A stretch of 9,167 bases of DNA, taken from UBA7396 sp036172015. GTDB taxonomy: Bacteria > Patescibacteriota > Gracilibacteria > BD1-5 > UBA6164. The notes beneath the pieces were generated by a model. The model was given only the letters and a program-made list of their open reading frames with translations, was not told the DNA's origin and did not search any database. The position numbers and the translations under genes were made by a program. Location: the NCBI GenBank assembly GCA_036172015.1, contig JAVHSE010000065.1, positions 1 through 9,167 of the forward strand, written 5' to 3'. This document shows positions 1-8,279 of the stretch, in pieces; position 1 is the first letter of the stretch; every line of letters begins with the position of its first letter.

Positions 1-18
1 ACTAAAAAAGATAGAAAT

Positions 19-462
19 TTAAAACTCTATTTTTTTTAAAATATTTTTTCGTATTTCTGAAGTATCTTCTATTTTTTCATTAAATTCAAGATAATAAAGT
101 TCTTTCAATAAAGCATTATATTTATTTTGAATATTTTTTTCTATTTCAGATAAAGTCATAAAAAATATACTTTTATCTTTTGTTTCTTTATATACCAGCA
201 TTTTTATAAAAAGGGAAACTTCTCTATAAAATATATTTCTAGGAATACTTTCTCTATTTTCTCGTAAATAAGCGAATCTTTTTTTTAGACTCTCATCTCA
301 GATAGTTTCAATTTTTTTAGACATATGATATTGAAATCAAAAAAAATATTCCACGAGCAAATAAAAGCAGATTAAAAATACAATTCAAAAAACTATACAT
401 GTATATTCTGTTGAATATAGAAATCAAAAAGTAATCATTTTTATATCATAAATATCCCTCAT
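19..462 (-). CDS. small membrane protein resembling DUF4381, downstream of DUF58
   Basis: Predicted 147-residue protein read with TGA as Gly; only the last 60 residues are open under the standard code. Translation starts at the ATG at 462-460, 2 nt after the stop of the DUF58 gene, and ends with TAA at 21-19. It opens with MRDIYDIK, which resembles the LRDIH-type N-terminus of DUF4381 proteins. One strongly hydrophobic stretch follows at about residues 22-40 (IVFGIVFLICFYLLVEYF), a single membrane anchor. The remaining ~100 residues are charged and helical, with IFYREVSLFIKMLVYKE and a later TLSEIEK, similar in layout to the cytoplasmic part of DUF4381 (helices, then a T-x-x-E element). DUF4381 proteins lie between DUF58 and BatA-like VWA genes in MoxR clusters, which fits this position. 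The family match is by eye only. That it is a real gene, coupled to DUF58, is much surer than its family. Confidence 0.72.
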
Positions 463-464
463 AA

Positions 465-1307
465 TTATCTTGATTTAAAAAATTTTAATAAACTAACTAA
501 AATATTGGTCGTATTATCAATACATAAATAACTTATTTTATAGGTGTGTAATTTCTTTTTCCATTCATTTATTTGAAAAAGTCTCAATTCTTTATATTTG
601 AGTACTTTGGTTGTATTTCTAAGATTGATGAAAAAAGTGGTCCAATTATTTTTGAATCTTAAAATAGAACTGTCGTCTATTAAATTATTTTCAATAGAAT
701 CAAAAATATTTATATATACAAAATCATGTTTGACTGAGAGAATTTTTAAATTTCCATCTGATATTTCATTGGTTTTATCAGTGAGTAAAAACACTAAATT
801 GTTTTTAACTGGTAAATTATTAAAAAAAATTATCATACTATTTACATTAAATTTTTCAATGGGTTTTATTTTTTTTGATTCTATAATTTCTAATATTGTA
901 TGAATTGTTTTCATTCATTTTCAAATTTTGACAAATTCATATCAAGAATCATTAAATATCAGTGCTCCAATTTTATCATTACTTTTTATAGCTGAAAGTG
1001 ATAAAATATAAAAAATTTCTTTAAGAGTATCACATTTGGTTGTTTCTTCTCAAAAATTCATACTTTCACTCATATCAAGAAAAAAAAATACACTTAATTC
1101 TCTTTCTTCTTGAAACCTTTTGATAAGTAATTTTCACTCTTTTGCAGAGATAAGAAAATCAATATATTTACTATCATCCCCATCAGTATAGAATCTATAA
1201 TCACTAAATTCAAGTCATTTTCATTTAAAAGCTGTTTTATAATTCCCAACAAATAAACTATCAACGAGTCGATTTATTTTGAGATGAAGTTTTTTTGAGT
1301 CTTGCAT
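465..1307 (-). CDS. DUF58 family protein with VWA-like domain
   Basis: Predicted 280-residue cytoplasmic protein. The hallmark DUF58 block is near the N-terminus: LFVGNYKTAFKGKGLEF, YTDGDDSKYIDF, ISAKEGKLLIKRF, QEERELSV. Both glycines of FKGKGLEF are TGA codons. The VWA core follows with a MIDAS-type D-x-S-x-S at residues 78-82 (LDMSESMNFG), then SNDKIGALIF and a C-terminus ending LVSLLKFFKSR, as in full-length DUF58 proteins. The usual IDW is IDF here. The ATG at 1307 is chosen because the conserved block begins about 20 residues later; upstream the frame stays open to 1455 but holds no other ATG and no family-like sequence. DUF58 proteins usually act with a MoxR AAA ATPase in assembling or activating envelope or metal-containing complexes; the exact role is unknown. 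No MoxR gene lies in the window. It is first in a minus-strand pair with the small membrane gene. Confidence 0.9.
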
Positions 1308-1411
1308 AATTAATTTTGATGATGATTTATTTCTATAAATAATGAGAATAGTCAAGTCTCATATTTTTAAAACACACAGAGAATACACAAAAATAATGAA
1401 AAATCAAAGAT

Positions 1412-1435
1412 TAATATTTGATTCATGAAATATTA
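1412..1435. repeat. 8-bp inverted repeat in divergent intergenic region, possible operator
   Basis: TAATATTT (1412-1419) and AAATATTA (1428-1435) form a perfect 8-bp inverted repeat separated by 8 nt. It lies in the 207-nt gap (1308-1514) between the divergently transcribed DUF58 gene and the surface-protein gene, 24 nt upstream of the -35 box of the rightward promoter. It overlaps a TATAAT (1437-1432) on the minus strand that could serve the DUF58 gene, although that box has no good -35. There is also a TTGACT at 1355-1350 on the minus strand with only a poor -10. The dyad could be a repressor site, but such repeats arise by chance in DNA this AT-rich. Nothing else of note was seen in the gap. 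Confidence 0.3.
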
Positions 1436-1458
1436 TATTTTTTATTCATCATTAAAAT

Positions 1459-1487
1459 TTGATTTTTTGACTCTTTTTTGTTATACT
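1459..1487 (+). promoter_or_regulatory. sigma70-type promoter for the surface-protein gene
   Basis: TTGATT at 1459-1464, a 17-nt spacer and TATACT at 1482-1487 match the -35 and -10 consensus at 4/6 and 5/6 positions. The -10 is preceded by TGT, an extended -10 (TGn) element. Transcription would start near 1494, leaving a leader of about 20 nt before the ATG at 1515. The leader has no Shine-Dalgarno sequence. This promoter may also feed pbpC if the hairpin at 2071-2105 is read through. Confidence 0.65.
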
Positions 1488-1514
1488 GAGATAAATTATT
1501 AATAATGGTAAAAT

Positions 1515-2054
1515 ATGGATGATATAATACAAAAATATAAAAAAGAAAAAACAAGAAAAAACTTGAATATAATTATAACAAGTTTAGCTCTTGCTTTGGG
1601 TTTAAATATATTTTTATGATCAACAGAAAGTTGAAAATATATACAAACAAGTGTCATAAATAGTCAAGTATGAACCGTAGAAAAATCAGATCTTTATTTT
1701 GAAAATGTAAAAAATTCTTGAAATATACAAATAAATTTACAATCATCAAAAGAAATACATCTCGTAAAAAGTATGTCTTTTTCTTTGGTATATAATAAAA
1801 ATAATGTGATTATAAAAGATAAAAAAGTAAATTTTGATGGATGAGAACTCGTAAATGTTATTGATAGTAATGGATATAATACAGTTATCATCAATTTTAA
1901 AAATCCCATGAATATAAAAACAAATGAAACGATACTGCAAATAGTATTAGAAAAAAAGGTAACTCAAAAAGAAAATATCAATATACTCAATGCAAATATT
2001 ACTGATAATCAAAATAATATATTTATGTTATCCACTTCTGGAAAAGAATTTTAA
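1515..2054 (+). CDS. membrane-anchored beta-rich extracytoplasmic protein, cohesin-like
   Basis: Predicted 179-residue protein of unknown function, read with TGA as Gly. A basic N-terminus (residues 1-16, many Lys) is followed by one hydrophobic segment at about 17-36 (LNIIITSLALALGLNIFLGS), an uncleaved anchor or signal peptide. The rest (~140 residues) has alternating short hydrophobic strands and polar turns with no Cys. The pattern VKSMSFSLVYN, then IKDKKVNFDGGELVNV, then TVIINF and TILQIVLEK resembles the strand order of cohesin-type carbohydrate or protein-binding domains; this is a weak, by-eye resemblance. The ATG at 1515 is preferred over the one at 1505, whose frame stops after 11 codons. 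It has its own promoter at 1459-1487 and is followed by a hairpin, then pbpC on the same strand. A role on the cell surface is inferred only from the anchor and context. A pilin-like or S-layer-associated protein is also possible. Confidence 0.75.
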
Positions 2055-2070
2055 TTTGCAAATAGATTAC

Positions 2071-2105
2071 AAAAAAATAAACTTACCACATAAGTTTATT
2101 TTTTT
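2071..2105 (+). terminator. 15-bp hairpin with T-run between surface-protein gene and pbpC
   Basis: The left arm 2071-2085 and right arm 2091-2105 pair perfectly over 15 bp around the loop CCACA. The core is AATAAACTTA against TAAGTTTATT, closed at the base by A-T pairs, and the right arm ends in a T-run. It starts 16 nt after the stop at 2054 and ends 10 nt before the pbpC ATG at 2116. As a factor-independent terminator it is AT-rich but well formed, and the A-run on the other side would also make it work leftward. Its closeness to the start codon means it could instead attenuate or mask pbpC translation. Confidence 0.65.
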
Positions 2106-2115
2106 GTTTTTAAAA

Positions 2116-4146
2116 ATGTACCGGAAAAGATTTCTGATAGTATGTATTTGAATATATGGATTCTATTTTTTTCTTCCTTATTTTTTCAAAATAGAAATAA
2201 AACAAATTCCTATTTCCCATGTTATTTATGATGAAAACCATATTGAAATTTGAGAAATAATTTCAGAAAAAAAATACAGACATAGAGAAAAAAACATAAC
2301 TGAATTTCCAGATTTTTTAAAAAAATCTCTTCTTTCTATTGAGGATAGAAGATTTTATTATCATTCTTGAATTGATTTTATTTGAATTATACGAGCTTTT
2401 AAAAATAATATTATTTGATGAAATAGGGAGTGAGCCTCAACAATTGAAACTCAAATTATTAGAAATAACTATTGGCTTCATAGTAAAAGAACTTTTTGAA
2501 TAAAAATAAAAGAATTTTTATTTGCTTTATGATTGAATAAAGAATATTCAAAAAATCAGATTTTTGAAATATATCTCAATACTATCAATTTTTGATATCT
2601 CAATTATGGCTTTGAAAGTGCTTCTCTGTTTTATTATAATAAAAGTCTCACTAATCTTACCAAAGCAGAAATGATTTGACTGATTACGATTATAAAAAAT
2701 CCAACCAAATATAACCCAATTGATCATATTTGAAATTTTAATAAACGATTTCAAAATCTTGTAAGTTATTTAAAAACAAAAAAGATTATTTCAAAAAATG
2801 AAACGACTGAAATATTGTGAGAAAAACTTACTTTTCAAAAATGAAAACTTGATCTTCTCCCTTATGTTGTTGATTTTTTAAAATCCTCAATCTTCACTTC
2901 TTCCAGAGATAAAAATGAGAATATTATAACAACTATAGACTATAATCTCAGCAAAAAAATTGATGAATTATCCAAAAATAGTATAAAAAGTCTTGCTTGG
3001 AAAAATGTATGAGATTATTCTATCATAATTATTGACAAAAAAACGATGGATCTCAAAGTAATGATCGGTTGAAATAATTATTACACCAAAGAATGACAAG
3101 TAAATTCAAGTCTCGCATTAAGACAACCAGGAAGTACTCTTAAGCCATTTTTATATGCTCTTGCTTTTCAAAATTTTAAAAAAACTCCTTCATCAACTAT
3201 TCTTGATTTACCAGTCAGTTATCCAACTGCTGATGGAAATATCTATGAACCAAAAAATTATTCTCTTGGTTATGCTGGAGAAATAAATTTTGCTCAAGCA
3301 CTTTCTCAAAGTATCAATATTCCTGCTGTAAAAATTTTGCACGAAATAGGAATAGCTGCATTTATGGGATTTTTAAGAAATGTATGAATCACAAGTTTAA
3401 ATAAATCATCTGATTTTTATGGATTGTCTCTTGCTTTATGAAGCTGAGAAATCAGTTTATATGAACTTGCAAGAGCCTATTCTCTTTTTTCTTCGAAATG
3501 AAACTATTGTGAAATAAATATTATAAAAAATTCTCAACAAAGATGTACAAAAATAATGGATGAATCGTACACAAATATGGTTGAAGAAATACTTACCAAT
3601 AGATATTTTAAACTTGCTTGATTTCCTATCAATTCAAATCTTGATTTTTCAGATAGAGAAGTGTTTGTAAAAACTGGTACTTCGAGAAATTTTAAAGACA
3701 ATTGGAGTATTTGATATACGACTGATTATATTATTTGAGTTTGGGTTGGAAACAAAGATGGAAGCGAGATGTTATGAGTTTCTGGAGCAAGTGGAGCTGG
3801 AGATATTTTTAAAAAGATCGTCTATATACTTGATAATAAAGAAAGGATCTCAAATATTATTTCACTTGATACAGAAAAAAAAGATTATATAAAAATCACT
3901 TCCCCTCTTGATAAAAGTGTCTATAAAATAAATTCATCTCTACCAATTGATACACAAAAAATAAAACTCAATTTTCATTCAAATATAGATTATGATAGAA
4001 GTATTTGGTATATTGATAATAAAGTTTTTGAGTGAGAGTTTTTGAGTATCTCAGATATTTGAAAAAATATAAAAGTAAAAGTTGAGGTTTATAAAGATGG
4101 AAAAAATATGTGAAGTGATGAAATTAAAATTGAAGTAAACAAGTAA
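2116..4146 (+). CDS. pbpC: penicillin-binding protein 1C (bifunctional peptidoglycan glycosyltransferase/transpeptidase)
   Basis: Predicted 676-residue class A PBP that polymerises lipid II and cross-links peptidoglycan on the outer face of the membrane. Residues 1-24 are a signal anchor (MYRKRFLIVCIGIYGFYFF). The GT51 transglycosylase domain shows the catalytic Glu in EDRRFYYHSG (E76), then EGASTIETQIIRN (residues 105-117; G106 is TGA) and NPTKYNP. The transpeptidase domain has the nucleophile motif STLK (S340, K343), SIN (399-401) and KTGTS (from K519), followed by WSIGYTTDYIIGVWVGN, typical of PbpC. The last ~85 residues (SPLDKSVYKI onward) look like the BiPBP_C domain that marks PBP1C. 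All catalytic residues are present, so it is probably active. It is somewhat shorter than proteobacterial PbpC (about 770). The ATG at 2116 gives the expected short cytoplasmic tail. No Shine-Dalgarno; a hairpin ends 10 nt upstream. Confidence 0.95.
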
Positions 4147-4149
4147 AAA

Positions 4150-4239
4150 ATGAAAACTTTATTCACAAAATGAGTGTTATATCTTGTCATATATATAAAT
4201 TCACTTTGAATTCAGGTAAAAAGATATTATAATAATTAA
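4150..4239 (+). CDS. possible 29-residue membrane peptide between pbpC and apbE
   Basis: A short open frame starts with ATG 3 nt after the pbpC stop and ends with TAA at 4237-4239, 8 nt before the apbE ATG. With TGA as Gly it encodes MKTLFTKGVLYLVIYINSLG plus nine residues ending RYYNN: a basic start, a hydrophobic middle of about 16 residues and a basic end. The tight spacing and hydrophobic centre would suit a small membrane peptide coupled to pbpC. However, the apbE promoter candidate lies inside it, the frame is very short, and chance ORFs are common in this composition. No family recognised. Confidence 0.22.
4206..4233 (+). promoter_or_regulatory. promoter candidate for the apbE-to-kinase operon
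   Basis: TTGAAT at 4206-4211 and a perfect TATAAT at 4228-4233 are separated by 16 nt. Transcription would start near 4240, only about 8 nt before the ATG at 4248 but about 23 nt before a second in-frame ATG at 4263. The sequence ATTAAT occurs twice (4235-4240 and 4244-4249) around the start. This promoter would allow the five downstream genes to be expressed apart from pbpC. Confidence 0.5.
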
Positions 4240-4247
4240 TATTATTA

Positions 4248-5159
4248 ATGAATACCAAAAATATGAATTATAAAAAATCAGCATTTCTTATGGGGACTCA
4301 AATAGAAATAAATATTTGTAGTGATAAAAATCCTCTTGTAGATATATATGAAGCATTTTGACTCATATATTCTTATGAAATAGAGTTTTCTCGTTTTTTA
4401 TCAACTTCTTCTTTGAGTCTTTTAAATCAAAATAAAATTTTGGAAGTGAGTGATAGATTTTTAGATGTTTTACAAATATCAAAAAAAATATATACCGAAA
4501 CTGCTTGATCTTTTAATCCTTTAATAAATATATCAAATATTTGATATTCTGAAACTTTTGATAATAATCATTTTATAAAAACAGTATCTGGAGATAATCT
4601 TGATATTAATAAAATTATGATTAAGGGGAATAATATTACTCTTTTACCAAATCAAAATATAGATTTTTGATGAATAGTAAAATGATATTGTGTTGATAAA
4701 ATTGCTGATTTTTTGATTTCAAAATGATACCGTGATTTTATTGTAAATGCAGGATGAGATATTTATATTTCTTGAACAAACAATGGGAAAAAATGGGTCA
4801 TTTGAATTGATAATCCGTTTATAGAAGATCAAATATTTGCTTCTATAGAATTAGAAAATATGTCAATATCAACTTCCGGAAGTTATAAAAGAAATTGGAA
4901 AATTGAAAATAATTCATATCATCATATTGTAAATCCACTCAATGGTTGAATATGTGAAACAGAAATTATTAGTATCAGTCTTATTGCACCAAAAACATAT
5001 ATTACTGATACTTATGCAACGGCTTGTTTTAATATGTGAGTGAAAAAATCCCTTGCATTTTTAGAAGCTCATAATATTGATTCTGTAATTATTAGTTCAG
5101 ATCATAATGTATATACGAGTCAATGAATGAAAAAATACAATTTTACTCCTTTTTTATAA
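4248..5159 (+). CDS. apbE: FAD:protein FMN transferase (ApbE family)
   Basis: Predicted 303-residue enzyme that transfers FMN from FAD to a Thr or Ser of target proteins, using Mg2+. Family motifs occur in order: FLMGTQIEI near the N-terminus, DFGGIVKGY (D139; three of its Gly codons are TGA), NAGGDIYISG (D171), STSGSYKR, HHIVNPLNG (H225-H226) and the metal-binding TDTYATA with D254 and T258. All key residues are kept and length is normal for the catalytic domain. Unlike many ApbE proteins there is no signal peptide or lipobox, so it should act in the cytoplasm or be a variant. No flavinylation target (Nqr/Rnf subunit or FMN-binding domain) is in the window. The ATG at 4248 gives 5 residues more than the one at 4263; the promoter at 4206-4233 favours 4263 if a leader is needed. 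The response regulator starts 3 nt downstream. Confidence 0.93.
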
Positions 5160-5162
5160 AAT

Positions 5163-5822
5163 ATGAAAATATTACTCATAGAAGATAATAAAGATATTTC
5201 AGATGCTATTAAAAATATTTTAACTCTCGATTGATTTCAAATCACTCAAGTTTTTGATGGAAAGCAAGGATTGCAAATCGGACAAATATATGATTTTGAT
5301 TGCATCGTTCTTGATCTCAATCTTCCAAGTCTTGATGGAATCAGTGTGTGTAAAAAATTGAGAGAAACAAAAAATACTCCTCTTATTATGATCACAGCAA
5401 AATGAGATGATGATGATAAAATTCTTGGTCTTGAATCGGGAGCTGATGATTATATCGTCAAACCTTTTAAGATCAAAGAACTCGAAATAAGAATTCAATG
5501 ACTCTTAAAAAGATCATGAATTACTGATACTATTATTATAGAAAATATAGAAATAGATTTAAAATCAAAAACGGTAAAAAAAGATGGAGAAAAAGTAAAT
5601 TTAAAATTAAAAGAATTCCAACTTTTAGAATATATTCTCAAACATAAAACCGTTTCAAGAACAGATATTATTGATTATTTATGGTGAAGCGATGATGTGT
5701 TTTTTTGAGATAATAATTTAGATGTCTATATTTCGTCTTTGAGACGAAAACTCAATAAAGATATTATTACTACTATTAAATGATACGGATATTCTATAAA
5801 ACAAATTTCATGAAATCAATAA
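5163..5822 (+). CDS. OmpR/PhoB-family response regulator
   Basis: Predicted 219-residue two-component transcription factor. The receiver domain (about 1-118) has the acidic pair E7-D8, the phospho-acceptor D51 in IVLDLNLP, T78 in ITAK and K100 in IVKPF. The C-terminal winged-helix domain (about 125-215) shows LKLKEFQLLEYIL, LWGSDDVFF, NLDVYISSLRRKL and TIKGYGYSI, the usual OmpR-type recognition-helix and wing pattern; the first Gly of KGYGY is TGA. It should be phosphorylated by the histidine kinase encoded next, whose ATG lies 13 nt inside this gene, a layout that couples their translation. Target promoters are unknown; the inverted repeat at 1412-1435 and the apbE promoter region are possible sites, without direct evidence. 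Some of its DNA was readable under the standard code only as antisense fragments. Confidence 0.95.
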
Positions 5823-7063
5823 CAACGGGAACAAAAATTTCTTTCTTATTTGCTTTGTTTAGTTTTTGAATTAGCTTTTTTTTACTGGCTTTTATCAATA
5901 TATATAGTACTCTCAATTGGTATCAATGAGAAAAAAATGAAATTGTATCGAAGCTCAATCAACAAGTCAAAGAAATTTCAGAAGAAAAAAGTTTTCAAGA
6001 ACAAAAACAAAAATTGATTGATGAATTAGCAGAAAAATGATGATTTATATGAATAAATAATGATTATAAACATATTATATATGATATATATGAAAAAAAT
6101 GGACTCCAATATTTTTTATTTTATATACAAACACCATTTTGAAATATTACTCTCCTCTATAATGGAACTTCTTATATTCAAAATCAAATTCATCTCATAT
6201 ATATATCATTCATTGGACTCATTATTTTTAGTATTTGATCTTTTTTTCTTGCAAAAATATTGTTTATTCGATTTGCTTTGAAAAATATATTTTTGATGAG
6301 TAAAACATTACAAAATATTGATTTTGAAAATATTCAACCTTTGGATGTCATGGTTCCAAAAGATGATGAGATTTATAGTATTATTGAAAATATTAATCGA
6401 TTTTTAACACTTATTGATCAAAACACACAAAATTTAAAAAGTTTTAATTCTCAGGTTTCTCATGAATTTAAAACTCCACTTATGGTTATTTCAACTCAAA
6501 TCGAATATGCTCAAATAACTCATAAATATGAAGAAAGTTTTGTAAAAATAGAAAAACAAATCAATATACTCAATGAATTACTCGAAACTTTTTTACTTAT
6601 TTCTAAAGTGCAAAACAATAATATGATATGATCTCCTGAGAAAGTAAATCTTACTCAGATTATAAAATATCTCACAACTCAATTTCAAAATATATATAAA
6701 GAAAAAGAAATTTTTATTCACTTCGACTCGAAAAAAAATATTTTTGTATATACCGATATAAACCTTCTTTCACTTGTAATGAAAAATATCATCGAAAATG
6801 CTTTTAAATATACTCAAAAAAAAGGACAAATAGATATATCAATCACGGAAACAAGTATTATTATTCAAGATAATGGAATAGGAATGACAAAAGAAACATT
6901 AGCAAATATTTTTAATAATTTTTATCGAGAATCAAATGATGAAAAGTGATATTGAATATGACTGAATATAGTCAAAAAAATTATTGATATTTTGAATTAT
7001 ACGATCACTATAAAAAGTGAAAAATGAGTTGGAAGTGAATTTATAATAAATTTTAATAAATAA
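5810..7063 (+). CDS. membrane sensor histidine kinase
   Basis: Predicted 417-residue partner of the preceding response regulator. It has a first membrane helix at about residues 10-33, an extracytoplasmic sensor of about 95 residues with a Lys/Glu/Gln-rich helical start (about 42-72), and a second helix at about 129-153. A short linker leads to the dimerisation domain with the H-box SQVSHEFKTPL, phospho-acceptor H218. The ATPase domain has the N-box NIIENAFKYT (N330), G1 box DNGIGM (D354), an FYRE F-box and G2 box GYGIGL, in which all three glycines are TGA (6947, 6953, 6959), the clearest proof of the code in the window. The sensor region resembles nothing I recognise, so the signal is unknown. 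The ATG at 5810 overlaps the regulator gene and places the first helix near the N-terminus. A standard-code reading would keep only a fragment around the H-box. Confidence 0.94.
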
Positions 7064-7068
7064 AACAT

Positions 7069-8277
7069 ATGCAAAATAAAACAATATTAGATGAATCTTT
7101 TAGATTTAAATTTTTTAGAGAATTTACGACTCACACGGCATTTTTAGCATTTCCTTTAATATCAGAAATTGTTTCTTCTGGAATTTTTAAATTAATATCA
7201 CCAATACATTTGTTTTTATTTATTTGATTATTTATTCAAACATATTTTATAGTTACGATAAAACAAATATCACTTTTTAAAATATTTTTTTTACATTCTT
7301 GGGTACCTCTTGTATATTTATTATTTGAATATTTAAGCTGATGAAATATTTTTACAGATAAAATTTATGTATTATACTTTATATTTATTTTACTCAATAC
7401 TCTTTTTAGAGAATTAGAATTTTATCTTAAAGATCAAAAAAATAATTTTAATTTATATATACGACCAATAGATATTTCTATAAAATTACTTATTATTCCT
7501 ATTTTTTATTTTTTACTTGAATTAACTAACAAACCAAATTTAGAATTTTTTTCATTTTATTTTTCTGGAAATTCACCAACACATGGATTTTTGTTTTTTA
7601 TATTTATTTATTTAGCATTTATATTTTCTATCGATATTTACCTCTCTGAAAAAAGAAAAAAAGTGCTTGATAATTTACTTTGAATTTTGCATAAATATTC
7701 AAGTTATATCGTTGATAGTAATGATTTAGAGGAAAGTATAAAAAATGGGAAAATAAATATGAGTTCTAAAAAAATGTATAAAACCGTTGTATTTATGGAT
7801 ATTCGATGATTTACACACTGGTCAGAAAACAATAAACCAGAAGAAGTCATTAATTTACTCAATTGATTTTATAGAGTAGCTGAAGAAATGATTTTACATT
7901 ATAAATCTGGAAAAATAAACAAATATGTAGCTGATGAAATAGTTTTTGTATTTGATGATTTAGATGATGCTATAGATTTTTCTTTGGAATTAAAAGAAAA
8001 AGAAATCGAATACCTTAAAAAATTTGATTTAAAAATTTGATTTTGAATCAATGCTTGAGTTTTGATTTATGGATGGATCGGGTGAGATTTTAAAAAAGAA
8101 CAAACGGTTATTTGAGATGTGGTAAATGTTGCTGCTCGACTTGAGTGATGAGTAAATCAAATAAAAATACCAAAATCAATTGCACCAAATCGGTATCACA
8201 CCAATGATTTATGACCTATAAATTTGAAATGAAAATCAAGTACTATGGAAGTGGTTGAAATAATTTCTAAAAAATAA
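7069..8277 (+). CDS. membrane class III adenylate cyclase
   Basis: Predicted 402-residue enzyme making cAMP (or cGMP) from the nucleoside triphosphate. Residues 1-~192 carry about six hydrophobic segments (near 22-40, 45-65, 72-90, 100-117, 138-154, 170-190), a multi-pass membrane module I do not recognise. The catalytic domain (about 235-402) keeps the two metal-binding Asp residues, D244 in FMDIRGFT and D289 in YVADEIVFVF, and the transition-state residues N353 and R357 in VVNVAARLEG, plus the C-terminal LKGK. K285 and T346 occupy the base-recognition positions; this Lys/Thr pair suggests ATP. The common GDG/GDE around the second Asp is ADE. Several conserved Gly are TGA. It begins 5 nt after the kinase gene and ends 2 nt before the next gene, so it is in the same operon. 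The membrane part may sense or anchor; no cAMP receptor is visible in the window. Confidence 0.93.
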
Positions 8278-8279
8278 AT

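Noticed and set aside
598..903. 101-codon plus-strand open frame
   Set aside because: It is antisense to the DUF58 gene, whose family motifs are clear on the minus strand; the frame has no recognisable features.
1467..1487. TTGACT at 1467-1472 as the -35 of the rightward promoter
   Set aside because: It is only 9 nt from the TATACT; TTGATT at 1459-1464 gives the correct 17-nt spacing.
1694..1940. Two overlapping minus-strand open frames
   Set aside because: They lie antisense within the surface-protein gene, which has a good promoter and continuous frame on the plus strand.
5220..5498. Minus-strand 92-codon open frame
   Set aside because: It is the antisense shadow of the response regulator receiver domain.
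6060..6281. Plus-strand open frame of 73 codons
   Set aside because: It is another frame of the histidine kinase sensor and second membrane helix, which read continuously with TGA as Gly.
6260..6631. Stand-alone 123-residue protein carrying an H-box
   Set aside because: It is only the part of the histidine kinase between two in-frame TGA codons; the full kinase runs 5810-7063.
6941..6964. Mycoplasma-type code with TGA as Trp
   Set aside because: It would turn the kinase G2 box and other invariant glycines into Trp, while TGG already encodes the conserved Trp residues.
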